This document shows, in pieces, positions 24,699 to 34,557 of a stretch of 64,000 nucleotides of DNA. Below the pieces are notes generated by a model. It had not been told where the DNA came from. It did no database searches and saw nothing but the letters and a program-made list of their open reading frames with translations. Source of the DNA: UBA1926 sp036732005 (GTDB lineage: Bacteria > Planctomycetota > Phycisphaerae > Phycisphaerales > UBA1924); NCBI GenBank assembly GCA_036732005.1, contig DAINDF010000013.1, positions 1 to 64,000 of the forward strand, given 5' to 3'. The translations under genes and the position numbers were made by a program. Numbering within the stretch: position 1 is the stretch's first letter; the number at the start of each line of letters is the position of its first letter.

Positions 24699-25256
24699 TC
24701 ACCGCTTCAACTCCCCCCGCTGGCGCATCTGCGAGTACCGCCGCATCGAGTCCTCGATGATCGCGTGGGCGGCCTCAGGGGGCATGATGTCGTCGACCTC
24801 GACCAGTTTGCCCTCGAGCGTCTTGTAGTCCTCGAAGAACCGCTTGAGCATCTTGAAGGTGTGCGGGGGGAACTCGCTGGCGGTCTTGTAGTGGCTGAAC
24901 TCGGGCCCGTTGGCGACCACGCTGATGATCTTGTGGTCCGGGTCCCCGTCGTCGAGCATCGTCATCATCCCGATCACCCGCGCGTCGCACACGCACAGCG
25001 GGGGGATCGTCTCCTGGCAGAACACCAGGATGTCCAGCGGGTCGTCGTCCTCGGCCATCGTCTGCGGGATGAACCCGTACGACGCGGGGTAGTACACCGC
25101 GCTCGACAGCACCCGGTCCAGGCGGAGCATGCCCGTCTGCTTGTCCAGCTCGTACTTGTTGCTCGAGCCCTTGGGGATCTCGATGATCGCCCGGACATGC
25201 TGGGGAAGGGGAAGCCCCGCCGCCGCGGGGGTGACATCGTGCCAGGGGTGGATCAT
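24699..25256 (-). CDS. ppa: Inorganic pyrophosphatase (family I)
   Basis: 185 residues. The family I active-site signature is present (AEDDDPLDILVF, with the metal-binding Asp cluster), together with IEIPKGSSNKYELD near residue 26 and SAVYYPASYGFIPQT. It hydrolyses pyrophosphate released by biosynthetic reactions to phosphate in the cytoplasm. Length matches the prokaryotic family. It is transcribed alone, with an SCO gene about 107 bp upstream on the same strand. Confidence 0.94.
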   Translation of the reverse strand: MIHPWHDVTPAAAGLPLPQHVRAIIEIPKGSSNKYELDKQTGMLRLDRVLSSAVYYPASYGFIPQTMAEDDDPLDILVFCQETIPPLCVCDARVIGMMTMLDDGDPDHKIISVVANGPEFSHYKTASEFPPHTFKMLKRFFEDYKTLEGKLVEVDDIMPPEAAHAIIEDSMRRYSQMRQRGELKR

Positions 25257-25363
25257 GCCGAAAGCCTAGCGGCCCGGGCGTGGCGGAGCCTCCCGCACGA
25301 CCCCGCACAGCCCGAAGCCCCGCCCGAAGCGCGGCCCGAAGCACGACCCGGGGCGGGGCCGGC

Positions 25364-26050
25364 TCAGCCCAGGGCCTTCCTTGCGTCCGCGACCAGTTGG
25401 TCGATCTGCGCGGGGTCGTTGTACCAGTAGACCCCGATCAACCGGCGGTCCGGGCCCACCAGCAGCAGCCGCGTCGGGTGCAGGATGTTGTTCATCAGGC
25501 TCCCGTCCGGGGCGGCCACCCGGTTGTCCTCCTGCTCGCGGAGCTCGAACCCGATGCTCTCGCGGGCCAGCACCCGCACCTGCTCGGGGTCGCCCGTCAG
25601 GAACCACCAGCGCGACGGGTCGGCCCCGTACGACTCGGCGAACGAGGCGATGATCGCCGGCGTGTCCCGCGCGCCGTCCACGCTGATGCTCGCCAGCCGC
25701 AGCGCGGTGCCCCGGGTGCGGTCCTGCACCTGCTTCATCGCCCGCGCCATGTCCGGGCAGGGCCCCCGGCAACTGGTGAAGAAGAAGGTGAGCACCGTCA
25801 CCTGTCCGTCGAGCAGGCGCTCGTTCACCCACGCCCCGTCCTGGTCTTGCAGGCGGAACTCGGCGAGCCGGAACCCCGCGTAGGGATTGTCCGCCGCGGG
25901 CGATTCGGGCGCAGCGCCCTCCGGCGCGGGGGCGCTCGCCGCGGGGGGCGTCGCCCCTCCGCCCGAGCCACGCCCCACGACCACGCCGATCACCGCGCCG
26001 ACCGCGGTCGCCATCAGGAACAGGCCCACGACCGCCTTGATGTTGCCCAT
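25364..26050 (-). CDS. SCO1/SenC family copper/thiol protein
   Basis: 228 residues from the ATG at 26050, chosen for GGGAGG upstream. An N-terminal membrane anchor (IKAVVGLFLMATAVGAVIGVVVG) leads into an Ala/Pro-rich linker. The thioredoxin-like SCO domain has the copper-binding Cys pair as FTSCRGPCPDM and the distal ligand His in NILHPTRLLLVGPD. SCO proteins deliver copper to the Cu-A site of cytochrome c oxidase or reduce its thiols, on the outer face of the membrane. No oxidase gene is in the window. It lies 23 bp after the glycosidase-like lipoprotein gene. Confidence 0.9.
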   Translation of the reverse strand: MGNIKAVVGLFLMATAVGAVIGVVVGRGSGGGATPPAASAPAPEGAAPESPAADNPYAGFRLAEFRLQDQDGAWVNERLLDGQVTVLTFFFTSCRGPCPDMARAMKQVQDRTRGTALRLASISVDGARDTPAIIASFAESYGADPSRWWFLTGDPEQVRVLARESIGFELREQEDNRVAAPDGSLMNNILHPTRLLLVGPDRRLIGVYWYNDPAQIDQLVADARKALG

Positions 26051-26073
26051 CGCCCGCCTCCCGGCCCCCGGGG

Positions 26074-27369
26074 TCAATCCTGCAGCACCGCCCGCAGCGG
26101 CACGCGCCGACGCAGCCGCTCGGTCTCCGCCTGCGGCGTGTCCAGCGACCCCGCCGCGGCGCTGTGGAACATCGAGTTGTACGCAAAGAGCACGAAGCGC
26201 GTGTCCCCGGCGTGCATGCGGACCTGCCCCGCCGTCTGCCGACCCGATTCGTGCAGGTAGATCCCCACGCCCGGCGCGACCGCCCCGCGCCGCGTGACCG
26301 CCTGCGTCCAGGCGCGGAGGTCGTCGCGGAACTCGGCGTCGCTCGCGGTGTAGATCATCGGGATGACCACATCAACCCACCCCCGGTTCGCCCACGACGC
26401 CGCGTCCTGCAGCTGCTGATCCCGTGCCAGGTCGGGGCGGCGCCACACCGCGGCCGTCAGCGTGACCCCCGCGCGGGAATCGACCGCCTCGGCCCGGATC
26501 CGCCGCACCAATTCGCTGATCCGCTCGCGGACCCACACCCGCACCGCCTCGGGCTCGACCGCCTTGCCCTCCGGAAGGCCCCGCGCCTCGCGGTAGCGCG
26601 CCAGCGAGACCGCGTCGCCCGGGTACCACCGGCTCTTCTCGAGCCCCTCGGAGACGAACCGCACATAGTCGAGGTGGATCCCGTCCACCTTGTACCGCCG
26701 GACGATGTCCCGCGCCACCGTCACGATGTGGTCCTGCACCGCCTCCAGCACCGGGTTGGCGATCACATACCCGTCCGAGAGCGGCTGCTCGGCCCCCTTG
26801 TCGTCCTTGAGCCGCCACGCACGCTTCGCCAGCCAGGGGTGCGAGGGCGAGACAGGCTCGGCCTTGCCCTTCCAGAGCGGCATGACATTCATCCACGCGT
26901 GCAGCCGCATCCCGCGCGAATGCGCCTCCCGCACCGCGAGTTCGAGGGGGTCGAACCCCGGCCCGCGGTCGGCCTCGGCCCGCCCGGGCGGGGTGGTGTC
27001 CCCCGGCGAATCGCGGAGGATCGCCTCCCCCCACGGTTCATAGGGGCTCTTGTAATAGGCATCGGCCTGCCCACGCACCTGCCAGAAGACATCCGTGAAC
27101 CCCATCTGCGCGAGGTTCCGCATGATCGTGCGCACATCCTCGGGCGTCCGGTAGTCCCACCGCGTCACCCACACCCCGCGCAGGGGCTCGGTCATCGTCA
27201 GCGTCCGGGGCTCGGGCGTGAACGCCGCCTCGAGCCGCTTCGCCGCCGAGCAACCGGGCAACCCGGCCCACACCGCCCCCGCGATCGCGGCGCCGAGCAC
27301 CACACCCCGCAGGGCGCCGCGTCCGGAGCGGCCCGTCTTCATGCCGGTCTTCTGCATCGGCTCCACCAT
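26074..27369 (-). CDS. GHL10-type glycoside hydrolase-like lipoprotein
   Basis: 431 residues; ATGs at 27369, 27357 and 27342 are all possible. A basic N-terminus, a hydrophobic stretch (GVVLGAAIAGAVWAGLPGC) and a Cys at the end form a lipobox, so it is probably lipid-anchored. The rest is a TIM-barrel of the GHL10/DUF187 family. Motifs are RGVWVTRWDYRTPEDVRTIM near the start, FWQVRGQADAYYKS, LHAWMNVM, VDGIHLDYVRF (acidic catalytic candidates) and VDVVIPMIY. Members are predicted polysaccharide or peptidoglycan hydrolases. It diverges from the hexapeptide protein gene across about 31 bp. Confidence 0.87.
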   Translation of the reverse strand: MVEPMQKTGMKTGRSGRGALRGVVLGAAIAGAVWAGLPGCSAAKRLEAAFTPEPRTLTMTEPLRGVWVTRWDYRTPEDVRTIMRNLAQMGFTDVFWQVRGQADAYYKSPYEPWGEAILRDSPGDTTPPGRAEADRGPGFDPLELAVREAHSRGMRLHAWMNVMPLWKGKAEPVSPSHPWLAKRAWRLKDDKGAEQPLSDGYVIANPVLEAVQDHIVTVARDIVRRYKVDGIHLDYVRFVSEGLEKSRWYPGDAVSLARYREARGLPEGKAVEPEAVRVWVRERISELVRRIRAEAVDSRAGVTLTAAVWRRPDLARDQQLQDAASWANRGWVDVVIPMIYTASDAEFRDDLRAWTQAVTRRGAVAPGVGIYLHESGRQTAGQVRMHAGDTRFVLFAYNSMFHSAAAGSLDTPQAETERLRRRVPLRAVLQD

Positions 27370-27400
27370 ACCCGGCCCGCGGGCGCTTTACACTCCGGCC

Positions 27401-28603
27401 ATGCCCGACGCCAACCCCGCCGTGTTCTTCGACGACGGAAAGGGGATGCTCGCCCCCCTCCGCGACCTCCGCCCCGTCTTCGGCGTGCGCACGGGCGCGC
27501 TCACCACCCTCGATCGGCTCGCGCTCGCCCTGGACCTTCAAACCATCGCCGTGTTCGTGCAGCCCGAGCTCGCCGCGATCGCCGCGGAGACCACCGGCCT
27601 CCCGGTCAACACCATCCCGGAGATCGATCGCCCGCTCCTGCTGCTCAACGGGCGCGGCCCGCTCCCGCTCGATGTGGTCGCGGCCCTGGAGCCCGGGCAG
27701 GCGGTCGTCGAGCACGCCACGGGCGATCTCGTCGCCGCGCGGGTCTCGCCCGCCGACGCCCGGGCCATCCTGGCGGGCAAGCACGCCCGGCTCGACACCG
27801 TGCATGTCGAGGACCGCGTGCTGATGTCAAGGCCCTGGCACGCGCGCACCTTCCGCGACGCCTCGATCGAGATCGACCTCCGCCTCCTGCTGGCGCGCCC
27901 CGCCGGCCCGGACCCCGAGGGGTGCTGCCTCCTCGGCGACGCCCCGCTCCATGTCGCGCCCGACGCGACCGTCCTGCCCGCCTGCGTGCTCGACACCGAG
28001 AAGGGCCCCATCGTCATCGACCGGGGCGCGACCGTCCGCCCCCGCTGCACGATCATCGGGCCGGCCTACATCGGGCCGGGCTCGACGGTGCTCGACGGCG
28101 CGCTTATTAAGGGCAACACCGCCGTCGGGCCGGTCTGCAAGGTCGCCGGGGAGATCGGCGGCGCCGTCATCCAGGGATACTCGAACAAGGGGCACGACGG
28201 GCACCTCGGCGACGCCTGGCTGGGCGAGTGGGTCAACCTCGGCGCGGGCACCACGAACTCCAACCTCCTCAACACCTACAGCGAGGTCACCGCCGTGGCC
28301 GAGCCGGGCGCCCCGCGTGAGCGCACGGGCGAGACCTTCTTCGGGTGCGTCCTGGGCGACCATGTCAAGACCGCGATCTGCACACGGATCATGACCGGGT
28401 CGATCGTCCACACCGGGGCGATGTGGGCCGCCGCCGCGCCCGTGACGGGCTGCGTCGAGCGCTTCGCCTGGGTGACCGACGCGGGCTCGAGGCCCTACCG
28501 CATCGGCAAGTTCCTCGAGGTCGCCCGGGCGGCGATGGACCGACGCCGCCTCGCGCCATCCGAGGCCGTCGTGGCCCGCCTGACCGCCCTCGCGGGCGCC
28601 TGA
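27401..28603 (+). CDS. GlmU-like putative sugar nucleotidyltransferase with left-handed beta-helix
   Basis: 400 residues from the ATG at 27401 (a frame upstream is antisense to the lipoprotein gene). Residues 1-190 are a degenerate nucleotidyltransferase-like domain beginning AVFFDDGKGMLAPLRDL. Residues 190-370 are a hexapeptide-repeat beta-helix (APDATVLPACVLDTEKGPIV; IGPAYIGPGSTVLDGALIKG), with the conserved GHDGHLGDAWLGEWVNLGAG and TTNSNLLNTY elements. This is the pattern of the putative sugar nucleotidyltransferase family related to GlmU. The substrate is unknown. The next gene follows 21 bp later. Confidence 0.85.
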   Translation: MPDANPAVFFDDGKGMLAPLRDLRPVFGVRTGALTTLDRLALALDLQTIAVFVQPELAAIAAETTGLPVNTIPEIDRPLLLLNGRGPLPLDVVAALEPGQAVVEHATGDLVAARVSPADARAILAGKHARLDTVHVEDRVLMSRPWHARTFRDASIEIDLRLLLARPAGPDPEGCCLLGDAPLHVAPDATVLPACVLDTEKGPIVIDRGATVRPRCTIIGPAYIGPGSTVLDGALIKGNTAVGPVCKVAGEIGGAVIQGYSNKGHDGHLGDAWLGEWVNLGAGTTNSNLLNTYSEVTAVAEPGAPRERTGETFFGCVLGDHVKTAICTRIMTGSIVHTGAMWAAAAPVTGCVERFAWVTDAGSRPYRIGKFLEVARAAMDRRRLAPSEAVVARLTALAGA

Positions 28604-28624
28604 GGCGGCCCCCTACGCTCCGCC

Positions 28625-28876
28625 GTGGCGCGCACGAACCACGAGGATGAATGGGAGGACCCGATCGACCCGGAGGGGCCCTCGGCGGCGGATCTCGAGC
28701 GGTTCGGCGACGAGTTCCGGGATTGCCCCTCCTGCGGCGCGCGCGCGTACGACCAATCCCCCCTGTGCCCGAAATGCGGGCACGCGTTCGAGGAGAAGAC
28801 CTCGTCGACCCCTGTCTGGGTGGTCGCGGTCGTGGTGCTGATCCTGATCGCCTTCACCCTGGTCATGGTGTTCTGA
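28625..28876 (+). CDS. Small zinc-ribbon membrane protein
   Basis: 83 residues from a GTG. An acidic N-terminus (28 residues) precedes a zinc ribbon, CPSCGARAYDQSPLCPKCG, and one C-terminal helix (VWVVAVVVLILIAFTLVMVF). This is a small tail-anchored protein of a kind common in planctomycetes. It is probably co-transcribed with the hexapeptide protein. Function unknown. Confidence 0.7.
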   Translation: MARTNHEDEWEDPIDPEGPSAADLERFGDEFRDCPSCGARAYDQSPLCPKCGHAFEEKTSSTPVWVVAVVVLILIAFTLVMVF

Positions 28877-29039
28877 TCCAACCAGAATCCAATCGAATGG
28901 CGCGCGGGGCTGGAATCGGGCCCAGTCGCGGCGAAAAATCGCCGATGTTCCGCGGCCTCGATGCGTCGAGCCCGTAAGGTTCACAACGCCGTCCTGGGAG
29001 GGAGCGGCGAGAACGCTGTCACTTTCTGGAGATCCCGCG

Positions 29040-30134
29040 ATGCGCGCACGCCACCTGTTGATTGCGATCTCGGCCCTCGGGGCGGTTTCCGCCCCCGCGC
29101 TGGCCCAGATCGCGCCCCCGCCCCCGCCCCCGGCCGAGCCCGAGCCCGAGTTCGTGCCCCCGCCGATCCCGCAGCCGCGCCCGGCCCCGGCCCCGGAGGC
29201 GCAGACCTTCAAGAAGGCGGACCAGCCCGCCGAGCGGCCCGCGAGCGAGTTGCCCGACCTGCCCTACCCGCCGCTGTGGGAGTTCTGCGGGACCGAGGAC
29301 CCGCGGGTGGACGAGGTGTGCCGGTTCGACGACAACCTGCACTATGTCGCGCTCAAGCCCAACCCGACGATCTCGCCCGGGATGGTGCCGGCGATCCAGG
29401 AGGTCATCGTGGCCCGCCGGGCGCGGTTCGAGACGATGGTGATCGAGAACCTCGATGTCGTGTTCGATGTCGACCGCGGCCTGATGCAGGAGATCGCGAT
29501 CGCCGACCCGCAGTCGCTGGCCGACCTGCTCGAGCGGATCAAGCCCCTAACGGCGCCGTCGAGCCTGACGCAGGAACTCGAGGGGCGCAAGATCCTCTCG
29601 GGCGTGCAGGCGAAGTTCAACAACAAGATCATCGGCGAGTATCAGCGGATGTACGGGTCGTACCTCAAGCGGGCCTACCCGGAGGACTCGACCGACCGCT
29701 TCATGCGCGCGATGTTCGAGGACTCGATGGTCGAGCCCATGCAGGCGTTCGACGGCATGCTGCACGAGTCCCGCCGGAGCATCGACCGCGTGCTCGAGAA
29801 GATCGACGGCGTGCCGGACGAGGCCCGCAGCGCGCTGCTGGCCCTCAAGGTCGACAGCCTCGACGGCTCGCCCGACCAGCGCAAGGAGAGCGCCGAGGCG
29901 GTCAAGATGGCCTGGCGCCCGCTGAGCACGGACCAGAAGAAGCAGTTCCTGTCTGCGGTCCGCTCGCTCCGCGAGAACGAGAACGCGCCCCCGATGCCCA
30001 CGATCAATGTCATGTGGGCCGGCAAGCAGATCGTCGAGGGCAAGCCCCCGGTCCGCGTCGTGCAGCCCAAGGACTTCGAGAAGGAAAACATCAAGATCGC
30101 CCCGAAGAAGGAAGAGGGCGACGGCAACGACTGA
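29040..30134 (+). CDS. Exported protein, function unknown
   Basis: 364 residues with GGAG upstream of the ATG. A signal peptide (HLLIAISALGAVSAPALAQ) is followed by a Pro-rich segment (residues 25-60), a short Cys-containing motif (FCGTEDPRVDEVCRFD) and a mainly helical domain to about 320. The tail is Lys/Glu-rich. It is transcribed alone and closed by a strong terminator. I recognise no family. The helical part (VARRARFETMVIENLDVVFD) suggests a periplasmic structural or binding role. Confidence 0.7.
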   Translation: MRARHLLIAISALGAVSAPALAQIAPPPPPPAEPEPEFVPPPIPQPRPAPAPEAQTFKKADQPAERPASELPDLPYPPLWEFCGTEDPRVDEVCRFDDNLHYVALKPNPTISPGMVPAIQEVIVARRARFETMVIENLDVVFDVDRGLMQEIAIADPQSLADLLERIKPLTAPSSLTQELEGRKILSGVQAKFNNKIIGEYQRMYGSYLKRAYPEDSTDRFMRAMFEDSMVEPMQAFDGMLHESRRSIDRVLEKIDGVPDEARSALLALKVDSLDGSPDQRKESAEAVKMAWRPLSTDQKKQFLSAVRSLRENENAPPMPTINVMWAGKQIVEGKPPVRVVQPKDFEKENIKIAPKKEEGDGND

Positions 30135-30163
30135 GCCGATCCGTTCGAGGCAACCACAACAAG

Positions 30164-30189
30164 GCCCGGGTGCAGACCCGGGCTTTTTT
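30164..30189 (+). terminator. Rho-independent terminator
   Basis: Perfect 7-bp stem (GCCCGGG 30164-30170, CCCGGGC 30177-30183) with a 6-nt loop, followed by six T. It lies 30 bp after the stop of the exported protein gene. Confidence 0.88.
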
Positions 30190-30498
30190 CTTGTCCCGCG
30201 GCGGGAGGCCCGGCCGGGCCCGGGTTCACCACAGAGGCACCGAGAGCACCGAGATCGGCCGGCCCGGAGGGCGCGTCGTGCGTCTTTCCTAGGCGTCCGA
30301 TCCGCACCACGCGCCGCTGACGCGGCGGGTGGTGGCACCGGAGGCGCACGCGCAGCGGTCGATCACAAGGCGCTTCATACGGAATCCGATCGAGACTCGG
30401 GCGAGGCGGAGGCGCAAGCCGATGGGGCGGCCGGGAAACGAAGGTCCGCGGGCTCGCGCCCGCGGCTCGTCGGGCACGAGTCTGCAAGCGAATCGTTA
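30190..30498. other. Intergenic region without a supported gene
   Basis: The 309 bp between the terminator and the 3' end of lysS hold no credible coding frame. They contain the CACAGAGG/CACCGAGAG repeat noted separately and otherwise GC-rich sequence with short imperfect inverted repeats. I see no tRNA or known RNA. Confidence 0.5.
30225..30255. repeat. CACAGAGGCACCGAGAGCACCGAGA short-period repeat
   Basis: The sequence TTCACCACAGAGGCACCGAG followed by AGCACCGAGA has a loose 9-base period (GAGGCACC, GAGAGCACC, GAGA). It resembles intergenic 'ccacagaggcacagag' elements I remember from other GC-rich bacterial genomes. Only one copy is in this window. Confidence 0.35.
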
Positions 30499-32109
<1,611 letters not shown>

Positions 32110-32134
32110 GCGGCGATGGTAAGCCCCGCGGGGC

Positions 32135-32608
32135 TCACGCGCCGGGCTTGCCGTTGATCGTCATCTCCGCGATCCGCTTGCTCATCTCGACATCGCAGAG
32201 CGGGCGGGTGCCGCCCGAGTCGGCGATCAGGTCGCTCAAGCGCACGCCCTTGAACGCCTCGATGAACTGCCGGGCGGCCTGGTCCACGCAGCGGTGCAGG
32301 GCGCACAGGTTCATCCCGTGGTTCGGCAGCCCGAGCGGGCACGACTCGATCGGCTCGACCGGGTCGATCGCGTTGACGACATCGAGCAGCGAGATCTCCG
32401 CCGCCGGGCGCGACAGGCGGTAGCCCCCCCCCACGCCCCGCCGCCCCGTGATCAGGTCGGCCTGCGCGAGCGACTGCAGCACCTTGGCGAGGTAGTTGGG
32501 CGGGACGAGCGTCTGCTCGGCCAACCTCGGGGTCGGCGTGAGCTCGTCCGGGGCGTACGCGAGGCATGCCATCGCACGAAGGGCGTATTCGGTCGTCTGT
32601 GACAGCAT
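32135..32608 (-). CDS. Rrf2 family transcriptional regulator
   Basis: 157 residues from the ATG at 32608, with GGAAGGA upstream. A winged-helix DNA-binding domain starts MLSQTTEYALRAMACLAY and includes PPNYLAKVLQSLAQADL and GRRGVGGGYRLSRP. A Cys-containing sensor loop follows, SCPLGLPNHGMNLCALHRC, whose three Cys are candidates for an iron-sulfur cluster, as in IscR, NsrR and relatives. A perfect 8-bp inverted repeat lies upstream (32671-32695), so autoregulation is likely. The signal (Fe-S status, NO or redox) cannot be told from sequence. lysS follows. Confidence 0.88.
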   Translation of the reverse strand: MLSQTTEYALRAMACLAYAPDELTPTPRLAEQTLVPPNYLAKVLQSLAQADLITGRRGVGGGYRLSRPAAEISLLDVVNAIDPVEPIESCPLGLPNHGMNLCALHRCVDQAARQFIEAFKGVRLSDLIADSGGTRPLCDVEMSKRIAEMTINGKPGA

Positions 32609-32670
32609 TCCGTTTCCTTCCCGCCGGGCCCCCGGGTCGGCGCTTCGATGCGGCCGCACTCCCGTCCCCG

Positions 32671-32695
32671 ATGCTCAGAATATAAGCCTGAGCAT
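32671..32695 (-). promoter_or_regulatory. Candidate Rrf2 operator/promoter
   Basis: ATGCTCAG (32671-32678) and CTGAGCAT (32688-32695) form a perfect 8-bp inverted repeat with a 9-nt AT-rich spacer. On the minus strand the spacer contains TATATT, a possible -10 element. It lies 63 bp upstream of the Rrf2 start codon. Overlap of dyad and -10 fits a repressor site; this is inference. Confidence 0.55.
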
Positions 32696-32757
32696 ATCCG
32701 CTATCGAGCCGAAATATCAGAATTCTCCACCAATACCGAACGCGGGGCGATCCGGGA

Positions 32758-33825
32758 TCAGCGGGGTGCGCCGAAGGCCTCGTCCATCTTCGCCCGCACC
32801 GAAGCCGAGGCCCCCTCGACGGGGACGGTCTCGAGGAGGTTCTCGACGACCCGGTCGACGGTGATCTGGTCGGCCTCGGCGTTGAAGTTGAGCAGCAGGC
32901 GGTGGCGCAGGACGGGGCGGGCGACCTCGCGGACATGCTCGGGGGTGACATGGGTCGCCCCGCCGAGCAGGGCGCGTGCCTTGGCGCCCTGCACGAGGTA
33001 CTCGCTGGCCCGGGGCCCGGCGCCCCAGGAGACATACTCGCGGACCATGGGGGGGACCTCCTCGCCCTCGGCGGCGCGCGTCGCGCGCACCAGGCGGAGC
33101 GCGTACCGCATCACATGCTCGGCGACGGGCATGTGCCGCACCGCGGCGGCGACGCGGTCGATGTCCTCGGCGTGGATGACACGCGCGATCTCGACCTCGC
33201 CCTTGTGGGCGCTGCGTCGCATCACCTCGAGCTCCTCCTCCGCGGTGGGGTAGCGGATGAGGATCTGGAACATGAACCGGTCGAGCTGGGCCTCGGGCAG
33301 GGGGTAGGTCCCCTCCTGCTCGAGCGGGTTCTGCGTCGCGAGCACGAAGAACGGGCTCGGGAGCACATGACGCACCCCGCCCGCCGTCACCTGCCGCTCC
33401 TGCATCGACTCGAGCAGGGCGGCCTGGGTCTTGGGGGGCGTGCGGTTGATCTCGTCGGCGAGGATCACATTCGCGAAGATCGGCCCGCGGACGAACCGGA
33501 GCTCGCGGTGCCCCGTCGTCCGGTCCTCCTCGATGACCTCCGTCCCCGTGATGTCGCTGGGCATCAGGTCGGGGGTGAACTGGATGCGGCTGAAGTCCAG
33601 GCTCATCGCCCGCGCGATCGTCGAGATCAGCAGCGTCTTGGCCAGCCCCGGCACGCCGACCACCAGCGCGTGCCCCCGGCAAAAGATGGCGGTGAGGATC
33701 TGCTCGACCACCTCGTCCTGCCCCACGATCACCTTGGCGATCTCGGTCCGGAGGGACCGGTAGGTCGAGCGCACATGCTCGAGCGTTGCCTCGGCCTGCT
33801 CCGCGCTCCCGTTCTGCTCGCTCAT
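32758..33825 (-). CDS. MoxR-family AAA+ ATPase
   Basis: 355 residues from the ATG at 33825, which has GGGAG upstream. Walker A VVGVPGLAKT is near residue 55, Walker B is ILADEINR, sensor 1 is FFVLATQNPLEQEGTYPLPEA, and sensor 2 lies in the C-terminal lid. MoxR ATPases act as chaperones that assemble or activate partner complexes, usually encoded next to DUF58 and VWA proteins. No such partners adjoin here. The Rrf2 gene is 149 bp downstream; a cupin gene diverges upstream. Confidence 0.92.
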   Translation of the reverse strand: MSEQNGSAEQAEATLEHVRSTYRSLRTEIAKVIVGQDEVVEQILTAIFCRGHALVVGVPGLAKTLLISTIARAMSLDFSRIQFTPDLMPSDITGTEVIEEDRTTGHRELRFVRGPIFANVILADEINRTPPKTQAALLESMQERQVTAGGVRHVLPSPFFVLATQNPLEQEGTYPLPEAQLDRFMFQILIRYPTAEEELEVMRRSAHKGEVEIARVIHAEDIDRVAAAVRHMPVAEHVMRYALRLVRATRAAEGEEVPPMVREYVSWGAGPRASEYLVQGAKARALLGGATHVTPEHVREVARPVLRHRLLLNFNAEADQITVDRVVENLLETVPVEGASASVRAKMDEAFGAPR

Positions 33826-33943
33826 CGTCGCTCCCGTCTGCCCGTCTTCTGGAGAGAGGCCTGCCCCCGCCGACTGCCCGCCGACTGATGGTACCGCCCG
33901 CCCACGCGCCGGGGGCCCCGGAGGCAGACACCTAGCATCGCCG

Positions 33944-34315
33944 ATGAGAATCAACCTCGCCCGGGCGTTTGAGGGCTTTTCCGAGCACTGGTCGCCCCGG
34001 ATTGCCGCGGACCTCAACGGGCAGCAGGTCAAGCTCGTCAAGTTCCGGGGCGAGTTCGTCTGGCACAAACACGACGACGCGGACGAGCTCTTCCTCGTCC
34101 ACCGGGGCTCGTTCGTGATGGAGTTCCGCGACCGCAGGGTCGCGCTCAGCGCGGGGGAGATGATCGTCGTCCCGCGGGGCGTCGAGCACCGCCCCGTCGC
34201 CGAGAACGAGGTCGAGTGCCTCCTCTTCGAGCCCGCGGGGACGCTCAACACCGGTGACGCGGCCGACGCACGCACCGTGACCGAGCCCGGGCGCATCGCC
34301 CCCACCGGCGACTGA
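33944..34315 (+). CDS. Cupin domain protein
   Basis: 123 residues, a single small beta-barrel. Motif 1 is WHKHDDADELFLVHRGSF (two His and a Glu that typically bind metal) and motif 2 is PRGVEHRPVAENEVECLLFE (the third His). This matches the mannose-6-phosphate-isomerase-like small cupins. The specific ligand or reaction is unknown. It is divergent from the MoxR gene and transcribed alone. Confidence 0.88.
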   Translation: MRINLARAFEGFSEHWSPRIAADLNGQQVKLVKFRGEFVWHKHDDADELFLVHRGSFVMEFRDRRVALSAGEMIVVPRGVEHRPVAENEVECLLFEPAGTLNTGDAADARTVTEPGRIAPTGD

Positions 34316-34373
34316 CGCGGGCCTCCGTTCGGGCCGATTCCGAGCAAGCCGGGGGGTGCGCGACACGATCCGC

Positions 34374-34414
34374 AAGAAAAAATGCGGCCGCGTGGGGTCT
34401 CGTCACGCGGCCGC
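34374..34414 (-). terminator. Terminator of the sigma/anti-sigma/PDZ operon
   Basis: On the minus strand an 11-bp perfect stem (34404-34414 with 34384-34394) encloses a 9-nt loop and is followed by ATTTTTTCTTG. It lies about 145 bp beyond the PDZ gene stop. Confidence 0.75.
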
Positions 34415-34557
34415 GCGGCGAGCGCGGCGGGAGACGCCGGCTCGCGAGGGGATGGTCTGTCGGTCGGGTGCTCGCCGGGGCGCCCGCTTCGCTTCTTGGG
34501 CCTCCGCCGGCGCGGGTTTCACCGGTTCCTACCGGCGCCCCGCGCCCCGGGTTGCGG

